From Calliphora vicina (Eukaryota; Arthropoda; Insecta; Diptera; Calliphoridae): a stretch of DNA of 64,000 nt. The notes beneath the pieces were generated by a model. The model made no database searches. It was not told where the DNA came from and saw nothing but the letters and a program-made list of their open reading frames with translations. This document shows, one piece after another, positions 1 to 10,800 of the stretch (the first letter of the stretch is position 1; each line of letters opens with the position of its first letter). A program made the position numbers and the translations under genes. The DNA lies in assembly GCF_958450345.1 (NCBI RefSeq), contig NC_088780.1, forward strand, positions 31,705,667 to 31,769,666, written 5' to 3'.

Positions 1-780
1 TTTGAAGACCAAGAATTGGAGGCAATACTCCATGAAATTTTTTGTCAAATTCAACAAGAACTTGCAATATCATTGGGAGCTACACAAGCAGCAATTTCAA
101 AACGTTTGCGAGCAGCAGTATTCATCCAAAAGCAGGGAAATTAGGTACCATACGAATTCAAACCAAGAAATCATTTCTGCACGGAACCAATACTTGTGAT
201 AAAATTTGGATCCATTGCATAAAATATCGTATGTGAAACCCGACCAACCAGAGAAATCGACACCAAAGCCAAATATCCATGCCGCTAAAGTAATGCTCTA
301 TAGTTGATGGGAGCAAAAATTTCCTATCTATTATGAGCTGCTGAAAACGCCCAAAATATGCTGTCATCATGACAACAATTGCAATACCTGTTAAAAACTA
401 TTTATAATAAAGTTGTAGGGAAATTTCGCCCCATCCGCCTTATAGTCCAGTCCTTGTCCCCTTCGACTACTATTTGTTTCGATCGATGCAGAACGCTCTA
501 TCTGGGATACGCTTCACTTCAGAACAGAGTATCAGAAATCAGCTTGATTCGTTCTTGGCCTCAAAAGATGAGCAGTTCTTTTGGAATCCATATGTTGCCA
601 GAAAGATGGGAAAAGGTCGTAGCTAACAATGGCCAATACTTTGAATAAATTTATATTGTACAAATGTTTCAAAATCAAAGCTAAACATATCAACAAATCT
701 CAAATTGTTTAGTCATACACAAAGTATTTAAAATTTAATCAGATATTTTTTAAAATATTTTAAAACTCCGTAACACCAAA
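1..780 (+). pseudogene. Mos1-like mariner transposase relic
   Basis: Conceptual translation across stops and frameshifts shows the C-terminal two thirds of a mariner transposase: TQAAISKRLRAA, YSPVLVPFDYYLFRSMQNAL and a broken ending like PERWEKVVANNGQYFE. Several stops show it is dead. It continues off the left edge. Confidence 0.75.
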
Positions 781-1231
781 AAACAACAAAAATCGTGGAC
801 ACTGATAGAGTTAATTTTTCAACCTAAATATCTCTTGAACTGAAAGAGATACTTTCAACTACATACTATATAAATATTTTAACATTCGGATATAAATGTT
901 TGCGATTTTTTTTTTTGAATTTTGTAGCCCCGTGCTAAACAACTTTGGTCCACCCACAAGCTCCACATCTTTAGTTATATAGATTTCTTGTTTAGAATCT
1001 AACCTTTAGATACCAAAGCAACCAGCCCTGGCATTAATGTTCTTGAGAGAGCGAGAGATTATAAATGTTTAGTTTTAATTTACGTAAATAAATGCATTCA
1101 ACTAATGTTAATGAAATATTTTTCTCTCTACAAAACTTAAAAGAATGCACTTATGTACTATGTTAAACTGAAATAAAATTAAAACAAAAAGTATTCATTC
1201 AGGCTGTTGTACTTATAGAGAAATTCTGTAA

Positions 1232-4200
1232 TCTATATACATTAGGGTGGCCCCAAAATTAAAGTTGCGGATGTTCCCACCTAAAATGAAAATTTGATTC
1301 ATTCTAAGACTACGTTTTGAAATTTTTTCGTCCTGGGGTCAATATTTGGCGAGCTGGATCAAAGGATAAAAAGGTCCTTTTTTGAGGTTTTTTCCATTTT
1401 TTCCATATTTCTTCCAAAGGAAGTATATGTAAATTTGGTATCATATGAAAGGTCTTTGAGAGACGCATTCAATTGGTTAAAAGAAATTTAAAAAAAAAAA
1501 TTTTTAATTAAAAAATTTTATAAATTTTCGACAAAATTTTAGTTTTTTTTAATTTTTTCATAGAATTTATTCAAATACATAGATGAAATTTCTTGATCAT
1601 AAACATCATGTAATTTCACCGAAATGGTTTTTCTCGTTTTTTAAAATTCAATCCAGTTCAATGTTTATTCAAATTTGTTTAAACCTAATTTCATCCCTAT
1701 CTGAAAATCTCTGTACTCAATTCATAGTATATGTAATGGGCATCAAAATAACTCAAATTTTATAAGCTTTCCATCGATGTATAAATTCGTATACTTTTCT
1801 TTTGCTACACTACGAATATTTAAATTTAAGCTAAAACATTATTCCATAATAATAATAATAATTTGCTTTTGAATGTTGTTGTTTTTTGTCGTTTATTTTT
1901 AAAGTAATGAAGAATTTGTATAAAATCATTGACAACTAGTAAAATTTTAAGAGAAAAATTTTTCTCTTTTTTTTTAATTTTTACAAAAAATCTTATATAT
2001 GGTCACCTTAAAATCAAAAGGGCATAACAACCAAAAAAATAAAATTTTACATTTTGATTGGAAATAATACATTGCAACATAACACATTTTAGAACACTGT
2101 TGTCAACAATACCAATTTTATTTATTTTTATTAAAGAAAAATTCAAAGGGCATATCAGACATGATTGTGTAGGTTGGGAGATAATAAATGTAATAACAAA
2201 TCATTTTTATAACAAAAATAGTTTTCATACTACATATTTATTATATACTTATTATTTATTATATACTTCGTCAATTCACAATTCCAACACTCAATTTTAA
2301 TTGTCAATCGTACACGGATTTAATAGATTGGAAAGAGGTAGCCTTCTCAGAGCCCCCTTGCATTCAATTTAACTCAACAGAACAATTAATGAAATACAAC
2401 GACTCAAGCAACATTCGATATTCCAGGTAAAACATTATAAATTCTCATAAAAATCGCGATAATAAAATTAAACTTTTTACTAGAAAATTATTTTATCTTT
2501 GGTTAAGCTATTATGTATAAAATCGCGATATTTTAATATTATTAATTCCATTCGGATTTTCTATGTCATTCACAAAATACAGAACGATTTGTACATTTTG
2601 TCAGTCAATCCATGCTATCAGTAATCAAAAAAAATCGACCTTCTTATATTGCTAATAGAATATTTTCTATGAATTTATATTTTTAAGTTTTAACTGTTAA
2701 TTAATATTTCTCATTTAGAAAACAATATACTAAATAATGTAAAAATATATGTAATAAGCAGTTTTTCACATGTTACTTAAAATTAACAACAACATTCCAA
2801 AGGAATAACATTAAAATAATCATTATAGCGCGATGTATAGTAAATGTTTTAGCTTAAATTTAAATATTCGTAGTGTAACAAAAAAAAGTATACGAAATTA
2901 TACGTCGATGGAAAGCTTATAAAATTTGAGTTATTTTGATGCCCATTACATATACTATGAATTGAGTACAGAGATTGTCAGATAGGGATGAAATTAGGTT
3001 TAAACAAATTTGAATAAACATTGAACTGGATTGAATTTTAAAAAACGAGAAAAACCATTTCGGTGAAATTACATGATGTTTATGATCAAGAAATTTCATC
3101 TATGTATTTGAATAAATTCTATGAAAAAATTAAAAAAAACTAAAATTTTGTCGAAAATTTTTAAAATTTTTTAATTAAAAATTTTTTTTTTTAAATTTCT
3201 TTTAACCAATTGAATGCGTCTCTCAAAGACCTTTCATATGATACCAAATTTACATATACTTCATTTGGAAGAAATATGGAAAAAATTTAAAAAACCTCAA
3301 AAAAGGACCTTTTTATCCTTTGATCCAGCTCGCCAAATATTGACCCCAGGACGAAAAAATTTCAAAACGTAGTCTTAGAATGAATCAAATTTTCATTTTA
3401 GGCGGGAACATCGATACCTTATTTTTTCTCCATACAAACGGGGCCACCCTAATATACATATATAAAAGAGTAACGTTACTGACTGACTGATTCATCATCG
3501 CACAGCCCAAACGGCTGAAGCTAGAATCACGAAATTTTAACTGTGGGTTCCTCCCTCCCAACTTTTTGGAAATTCGAACGTTTAGGGGGTAAAAAAGGGT
3601 AAAAACGGGTTAATTCGGTAACCTTATATCTTCAAAACTAATAAAGATACAAAAAAACTTAAAATAGCATGTTACTCCATTTAAAAAATAAGCTGACAGG
3701 TGTTTCGTACTTTTTGGAAATTCGAAACTTTTAGGGGAGAAAACGGGTAAAACCTGTATTTTGGTACTTTTTTTGCACCCTATGTATCTTTTAAACCAAT
3801 AAACATAGAAACAAATTTTAAATCGCATTCTTTAATTAACAAAAAATAAAAAATATAAGTTTGGTACTTTTTGGAAATTCGAACCCTTCAGGGATAAAAA
3901 TTGTGTTTATTTTTGGTACTTTTTCATAAAATATGGGTTTCTATAATTTGACATAGACATACGAATATTTTATTATGAGCTCCCACCACAATACAGAAAT
4001 TTATTTGAATTAAATTTTACCAAAGCAATGGGGATAAAAAAGGTACCAAGAAGGGGATAAAATCGGGAAAATACATTTTATTTGAAATTATTAAGCCAAT
4101 TTTGATAATTTTTTTAACATTGGTTCCTGGATTCATACAAAAATTAACTAACAGGGTGTTATTTGAACCTCGAGTGCCAAGGTGTTTATTGGGCCAAATC

Positions 4201-5618
4201 CGGGTAAACAGTTTGGTACTTTTTTTAAAACATATTTTTTCTTGGGCACATTAACACAGATTTTAATATTTTGAGACATGTCTGTGCATAAACAATTTTG
4301 GCAAAATGGAATATTTTTAAATTTCAAACTTGAGGGGTGTTCAAGGAAAAAAGGGAATTTGGTACTTTTCTCCTAATGGTACTTTTTTAACATTTTAAAT
4401 TATTTCAGTTATCGACATTAAAGTTAGCTGATATGTATCTGAGTGAAGTTAGTGTTAGGAGTAGGGGATAATATTTAGGTACCAAAATATGAGAACTTAA
4501 CTATAGGTACTTTTTTATTCATCTAATGGTACTTTTTGAATTTTATATGACAATGGATTTAGAAACATGAAATTAAGCATACTCGGTCCTAAGTCAGTGA
4601 GAATTGTAGGGGGAGACTTTTTGGTACTTTTTCTTTATTCGAATGGTACTTTTTGTAATTTCTTCACCAATGAACCTAGAAACATTAAGTAAAGCTTATA
4701 TGGACCGGAGTGAGAGGGAATATACAAGTGCCTGATTTTTGGTACTTTTTGTATATTGTAGCGGTACTTTTTGAATTTTCTGTAATAATGGACATAAAAA
4801 TATGAAATTAATCGTATATGTTCTGAAGTGAGTGAGAATTCTAAGGGGAGACTTTTTGGTACTTTTTCTTCATTCTAATGGTACTTTTTTGAATTTTCTA
4901 TAACAATGAGCTTAGAAACATGATATTAAGCATATATATAGTCCTAAGTGAGTGAGAATTCTAGGGATAGACTTTTTAATATTTTTTAATTATTCGAATG
5001 GTACTTTTTGTAATTTCTTTACAAATTAACCTAAAACCATTAAATTAAGCTTATATGGGAGTGAGTGGGAAACCACAAGTGGCGGCTTTTTGGTACTTTT
5101 TATATATTCTAATGGTACTTTTTGAATTTTCTGTAATAATGGACATAGAAATATGAAATTAGGCGTCTATGGTCCCAAGTGAGTGAAAATTCAAGGCCAT
5201 ACTTCTTGGACATTTTTTTTTGTTCTCATAGGTTTTTTTTTTTAAATTTGCTATAATAACGGACCTAGAGTTTCCAAAAAACCGAAGGCTATACAAATTT
5301 AAAATTCAAACTTGACGGGTTATGGTTTAGTGAGTGCGAATTCAAAAGTGATAATCAATGGTACTATTTGTTAATTGCAATGGTACTTTTTGAATATTTT
5401 ATAATAATAAACCTAAAAATTTAAAATTAGGCACACATGATTCTGAATGAATTTGAATTCACAAAAGATGACTTTAGTGGTAACTTTCATTTGCATTTCC
5501 TATAATAATGGACCCAGAAATATGAAATTAGACATTTACAATCAGATTAACAAAGGGAGACTTAATAGTACTATTTCACTCTTCTAATTGGGGTGGCGAA
5601 GCGCACAGGGTCAGCTAG
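1232..5618 (+). mobile_element. Non-autonomous Helitron, copy 1 (interrupted)
   Basis: The 5' end TCTATATACAT is split from ATATACATATATAAAAGAG by the insertion at 1243-3451. The body continues GTAACGTTACTGACTGACTG and ends in a GGTG...CACA-type hairpin and CAGCTAG, followed by T. An A precedes the TC and a T follows the CTAG, the Helitron A/T insertion rule. Net length is about 2.2 kb without the insert. No Rep/helicase frame is present. The interior is a degenerate array of GGTACTTTTT-containing units of roughly 120 bp. Confidence 0.8.
1243..3451. mobile_element. Long-inverted-repeat (foldback-like) hAT-type element, 8-bp TSD
   Basis: Termini TAGGGTGGCC and GGCCACCCTA are flanked by ATATACAT on both sides (1235-1242 and 3452-3459), an exact 8-bp duplication. 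Each arm is ~600 bp: the same 60-codon frame occurs at 1583-1765 (+) and 2917-3099 (-) with one residue changed. The ~1 kb middle is unique A+T-rich DNA without a transposase. TAGGG ends and 8-bp TSD point to hAT; the P superfamily also makes 8-bp TSDs. Confidence 0.8.
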
Positions 5619-5646
5619 TAGTGTCATATTTCAAGGCATATTCATT

Positions 5647-5884
5647 TGGGGTATTCACATGGTCTGCTATTAGTCATATTGTCATAATGTCCTAATATAT
5701 TAAAATAGTTGTTGTTGTTGTTATTTAAACAAAAAAATAATTATTTTATGACAAAACAATAAACATAGTTCAAATAGTGTTGTTAGTTTAGAACGTTTTT
5801 GTTTGAAACACAACAAAAATTTATTTAAACTGTCATAATATATTATGACAATATGACCAAATAGTAGACCGTGTGAATACCCCA
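5647..5884. mobile_element. MITE, family with TGGTCAATTCACA-like ends
   Basis: Inverted termini TGGGGTATTCACA and TGTGAATACCCCA, followed inward by TCATATTGTCATAATG and its complement. Flanked by ATT on both sides. 238 bp, close to the 239 bp of its relative at 31368-31606. Confidence 0.65.
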
Positions 5885-5915
5885 ATTATAAGGTGGTAAG
5901 GATAGCACAGCTTAT

Positions 5916-6548
5916 TATTATACCCTTCGCCATGAGCGGAAAGGATATTTATAAGTTTGTCAGTATATATATTCTGGATAGTTATAGATAGCGAAATCGA
6001 TTTAGAAATGTCCGTCTGTCCGTCTGTATGTTGAAATGAACTTTTTGTAGCCCCCAAATAACTTAAATACATGATTAAAACATCAATATATCGGGAATTG
6101 TTCCGGCTCGGTTGATATTAAATTCGACAAAAGCGGCCCATAAATGGCTGAGATATAAGGAAAAAAACGGGACAACCTCGATTCTATCTGGATTACTAAC
6201 CCCCATTAACACAAAGTCTGGTTATGCCTTAACTAATAGTTATACAGTCGGTTAAAATTATATTTGTATGAAAACTGTCAGTATAACTATTAGTTAACAC
6301 ATAACCAGACTTCGTGTTACTGGGGGTTAGTCATTAATATAGACAATATGGATATCTAATGATAGATTGCAACGATGTATATAAGGCTATAGTAAGTTGG
6401 ACTTAAAATTTTTTCATAAACATTTTTTTTTCTCATAAATAATTTTTCCAAAAAATTTTTTTTAAAAAATTTAAAAAAATAATTAAAAAACAATTTGCAA
6501 AAAACATAAATTTTTATAAACAATTTAAAAAAAAAGATTTTAAATTTC
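5916..6548 (-). mobile_element. mini-me-like dispersed element, truncated
   Basis: Minus-strand copy: TTATACCCTTCGCC at its 3' end, the CCGTCTGTCCGTCTG microsatellite and the GGATTACTAAC core. It is truncated on the right where a mariner copy begins, and split by the hairpin MITE at 6200-6326. mini-me elements are dipteran repeats with an internal (GTCY)n; the assignment is by structure. Confidence 0.6.
6200..6326. mobile_element. 127-bp hairpin MITE in a mini-me-like element
   Basis: Almost fully palindromic, with ends CCCCCATTAACACAAAGTC and its near complement ending GTTACTGGGGG. It breaks the phrase GATTACTAAGTCATT that is intact in other mini-me copies, e.g. near 42226. Flanked by TAA on the left and TTA on the right, suggesting a 3-bp TWA target as in PIF/Harbinger. 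Confidence 0.65.
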
Positions 6549-7133
6549 CCAACCACTTCATTCTAAATAGTTTTTAACAGGTATTGCAACATCGGGCCGA
6601 TGCGTTGTCATGATGGAATATTACGGTTTTCCGCCAATAATCGCTTGAAACGAATCAGTTGCGTTCGGTACAGGTTGCCTGTGATGGTCTAATCAGGTTT
6701 CAGCAGCTCATAATACATATTACCCTTTTGCTCCTTTTAAATATAGAGAATTACCTTACAGCCAAGGATATTTGGTTTTTGTGTCGATTCGTTTGGTTGA
6801 CCTAGCTTCACATACGATCTCTTACACTTTGGGTTATCGTAATGAATCAATTTTTCATGGATAATTATTCGGTACAAAAATGATTTTCTTTTATAGCTTT
6901 CAAGCATAATTTTGGACATGCAAAATCGTCTTTCGCTTTTGAATGAATCCTGCTGCTTTGAAATAGCAACCTAGGCGATCTTTGTCTTCCGTTTCAAAAT
7001 TACCAATGCTGAACCTCACAAACTATCTCTCGCACGTTGAAACCGATGGAACACATTCGCCATAAGCTTTGGTGAGCAATCGGTAAAGCAAAACTTCCCG
7101 CATATGACGATTTATTGGTACAAAATTCGACAT
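6549..7133 (-). pseudogene. Mos1-like mariner transposase relic
   Basis: The start codon at 7133-7131 (ATGTCGAATTTTGTACC) leads into a stop- and frameshift-broken frame with recognisable YKRKSFLYRIIIHEKLIHYD and KRSYVKLGQP segments. The C-terminal part and part of the middle are missing: about 585 bp against ~1035 bp for an intact gene. Confidence 0.75.
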
Positions 7134-7252
7134 TTTCGAAGCAAAAAAAAAACTTTGTTGATTACACTATAATGTTCAATTACTAAGTAGGAATAAATGA
7201 CAATATTTTTCCACTTCTTACCAACGTATCGCGAATTGATGTCACGAAGTAT

Positions 7253-7578
7253 GCTACACGTTAATATTTATCGATCAATATATATTGTGATATTTGGATA
7301 GCGATCTGGATTTCAGAATATTAGGCTATTCTGCGATCCATCAATACTGCATGCTACACGTTAAATAAATGTCGCGATACTGGATCGCGATCTGAAATCC
7401 AGATCTCGATCCAAATATCACAATATATATTGACCGCGATAAAGTATCGCGATATTTATTGAACATGTAGCATGCAGTATTGATGGATCGCGATCCAAAT
7501 CGCAGAATAATCTAATTTTTCGTGATCCATTACAATGGATCGCGATCCAAATATCACAATATATATTCAACGTGTAGC
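7253..7578. mobile_element. Palindrome-rich MITE with TATCGCGATA-type motifs
   Basis: Ends GCTACACGTT and AACGTGTAGC. Sub-copies of the same end occur inside (GCATGCTACACGTTAA near 7352 and its complement near 7462). The interior is packed with self-complementary GGATCGCGATCC and TATCGCGATA words and repeats CAATATATATTG. No coding capacity. It lies about 190 bp past the 3' end of the reductase gene. Confidence 0.6.
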
Positions 7579-7765
7579 AGTGCCTTATTATTCCAAAACA
7601 GTAGTAAATTGTGCATTGAGAGGGGAGAATTAAATCTAAGATCAAAACAATTGATCAGTGATACTATTACTGATCAAAACTACTAGAAAAAAACATGTAA
7701 CATTTTAAATTTATTGAAATCAATTTGTGTTTGAAAATAAAGCATAAAAAATTAAAAGTAAATTA

Positions 7766-7771
7766 TTTATT
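7766..7771 (-). terminator. Candidate poly(A) signal of the reductase gene
   Basis: AATAAA lies directly against the TAA stop codon on the minus strand. In DNA this A+T-rich such hexamers occur often by chance, so the true cleavage site may lie further downstream. Confidence 0.35.
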
Positions 7772-7844
7772 TTACTTCTTGTTCATGGCCGCCCAGTAGA
7801 GTTCAAGTTCATTGCCTTCCCAGTTGATTGACTTGGTAAAAACA
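7772..7844 (-). CDS. Aldo-keto reductase exon 5 (stop codon)
   Basis: The last 24 residues, TVFTKSINWEGNELELYWA and four more, then TAA at 7774-7772. The acceptor is TTTTCTAG. The phase fits the two bases left by exon 4. Confidence 0.85.
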
Positions 7845-10800
7845 CTAGAAAACATAAGCAAAATATAAAAAAATAGGAAGAAAAGGAAAGAAATTAGAAA
7901 CAAACACACAAAAATAAATAAAAAGAAAAAAAGCGAGTCATAAATATTTTATAAATTTAAATATGTAGATGTTTATCTTCCTGTCATCAATATTCAACAT
8001 GGTAGCCGAATTGCACAATTTTATACGCCAAACACTCTTCTAACCTGTTTCCTTAATCCAGTTACTACTAACTATTTACCATATTAACTATGACCATCCT
8101 CATCATCATCACTACTTACGTATCTTTTAAAAGTTGCAAAACTTCCTGCTCCTTTTTAGTTAAACCCTGATAAAATGCCTCCAAATTTATGTCCAACAGC
8201 TGACGTGTTTGCATACCAGTTAGAAATGTTGTAACACCATCCAGTTGCATACAATAGTGCATGGCCAGTTTGCCAAGTTCGATATTAGCCTCTTTACAGA
8301 TATTTGCTGCCTTGCGGCATAACTGCTTGTGTTCATCGTTTGTGGGATGCCAGGGTTGTGGACCACCATTCGTTAGAAGGCCAAGGGCATGAGCACTGGC
8401 GCATACAATGCCCATGTTTTCTTTTTGAAAGAAATCAATGTATGCTTTAAGGGAATCATCGCAGAGGGTATAGCGGGCATAGGATAAAACGGTCTAGATT
8501 GAGGGTAAAACAAAAGAAATTTTAAGAAATTATGTTTAAATGAATGAAATTAATTTAAAATATTTTCACAAAGAAATTCTAATAACTTAGATCTGACATA
8601 AATACATTCTACATAGTCTATACGAATAATCAACCAAATCGATGCATAAATCGCCGAGATATAAATAAAACTCCGTAAAAATCCATAAAAACCTCCCGAT
8701 TTTATCATTAAAAAACAATTTTCAGCAAAAATCCGATTTTTCTTAAAAAGTTTTAATAAAAAACCGATTTTCAACAAAAATAAGATAAGAACAAACAAGT
8801 AAGAGAGCTATATTCGGCTGTGCCGAATCTTAGATACCCTTCACCAAATTATACTTAAAAATATTTTTTTTTAAATATTTTTAGGTAACAAAATTTAAAT
8901 TTTTTTTTCAAATTTTTAAAAAAAAAAGTTTTTTTAATTTTTTCTTTTCTGTTTTTAAATTTTTTTTTAAAAAAGTTTTTTCAAAATTTTATTTTTTTAA
9001 TTTTTAAAAAAAAAATTTCAGCAAAAAAAAATTCCGGTTAAAAAATATTTTTCCCGATTTTGACCCATTGTAGGTCCAACTTACTATAGCTTAATATGCA
9101 TCGTTGCAATGGACTTTGAAATATCTATCATTAGATATCCATATTGTCAATATTAATGACTTAGTAATCCAGATATAGACCAAAAATAGGCCAAAAATCG
9201 ATTTTGTCGGATTTTAAATAGCAACCGAGCCGGAAGAATTCCGAATATATTGATGTATGAATCCTGTATGTAAGTTATTTGGGGGCTTCGAAAAGTTGAT
9301 TTCAACCGACAGACGGACATGGCTTAATCGACTCCGCTATCTATAAGGATCCAGAATATATATACTTTATAGGGTATATGTATATATTCTGGATATACAA
9401 ACGGAATGACAAACTTATATATACCCTTCTCACGAAGGTGAAGGGTATAAAAAAAGATTTTTCACAAACAATAAATCAAGATTAGGACAGGGACCCAGAA
9501 TATAGTATATATTAGGGTGGGTCAAATTGTAGGGGTCCGAAAAAATGTACAAAGGCTCATCTCTATTCTTGTTCTAGGGATCAAGAAACTGCCGAAGGAA
9601 CCATAGCTAAATAATAAATTTCTAGCCCCCGGTTTTTATTGTGAGAAAGTAAAATATTGGTAAATTTTCACAACAATTTCCTAAATTTCTCAAAAAAAGG
9701 GCGATAAAATCCAAAAAAATACGAAAAGTGGGAAATAAATTTGTAACATCTAAACGGTTAGTCCGGTTTGAATGAAATTTCACGTGTCCAAAAAAGGAAG
9801 TGTTGTCGACTATAAGTTTTCAATCAGGATCTCATGGGTCCACCAACGACGCGGTTAGAGGTCCTCAAAGTAAAACACCTCGGGATGTTAAATTTTCGTT
9901 TGTGTTCTGATTTCAAAAAAATTACACATATAGAATATCATAGTCAAGCACTACAGAAAACCTAGCTATCATTTATCTTTTATAGCTTAGGAGATATTCG
10001 CATTTGAATATTAAATTTTCAAAAATTTTTACCCAGCCCACTCCAGTTTTCTGATAGCAGCGGTTCCAAAAATTTTCCGATTTTCTCCAGTTTTCCTTCA
10101 TTAGAATAACAACATATGTATGTGTCAATTAAAAAAGAATTGTTTAAAAATCGGGACTAACTCGAAAGTTATATGCATTTGAATTTAAAAATTTAAAAAA
10201 ATTCGATTTTTTCTTGTTTTTTGGGATAAAGTATCTTTTCTTTTTAAGTTATCTAAAAAAAATGTAAGAAGATGTATTTAGGAATTTATACTTTTTGAAA
10301 AGCTAACTTTACATTAAATATTTTAAATGAAAAGAAATTTGAAAATTGTTGATACCGAAGGTCCATCCAAAAAACGCCTACTTTTTTCAAAATTTGTTTT
10401 TATTTTTCAATTTTAAAACTACATTTTCATATTTTTAAAAATTTTGTTAAACAAATTTCAGAATTTTTTGATCATCTCATTTGGGATTTATTGAGAATAT
10501 AATAGAGAATAAAAATATGAAAATATCTCCTACAGTTTTTATGTACCTGCTATTTAAATTAAGCAATTTTCGAGAAAAACAAATTATTTGGCCATATTTT
10601 GACAAATGAGCTTACTGAATTTTAAAAAGAACCTATTGAGAATATTATAGTCCAGATAATTCTAAATATACTCTGAAAGTTTTTCTAAAATTGGAAAACG
10701 TTAAACCTTAAATCATGAAGGTCAAAGGTCAAATTTATCAATATATGGAATTTCTCATGGAAAGATAACTAAATGTTATACATTTTTGGGCCGATTTTGA

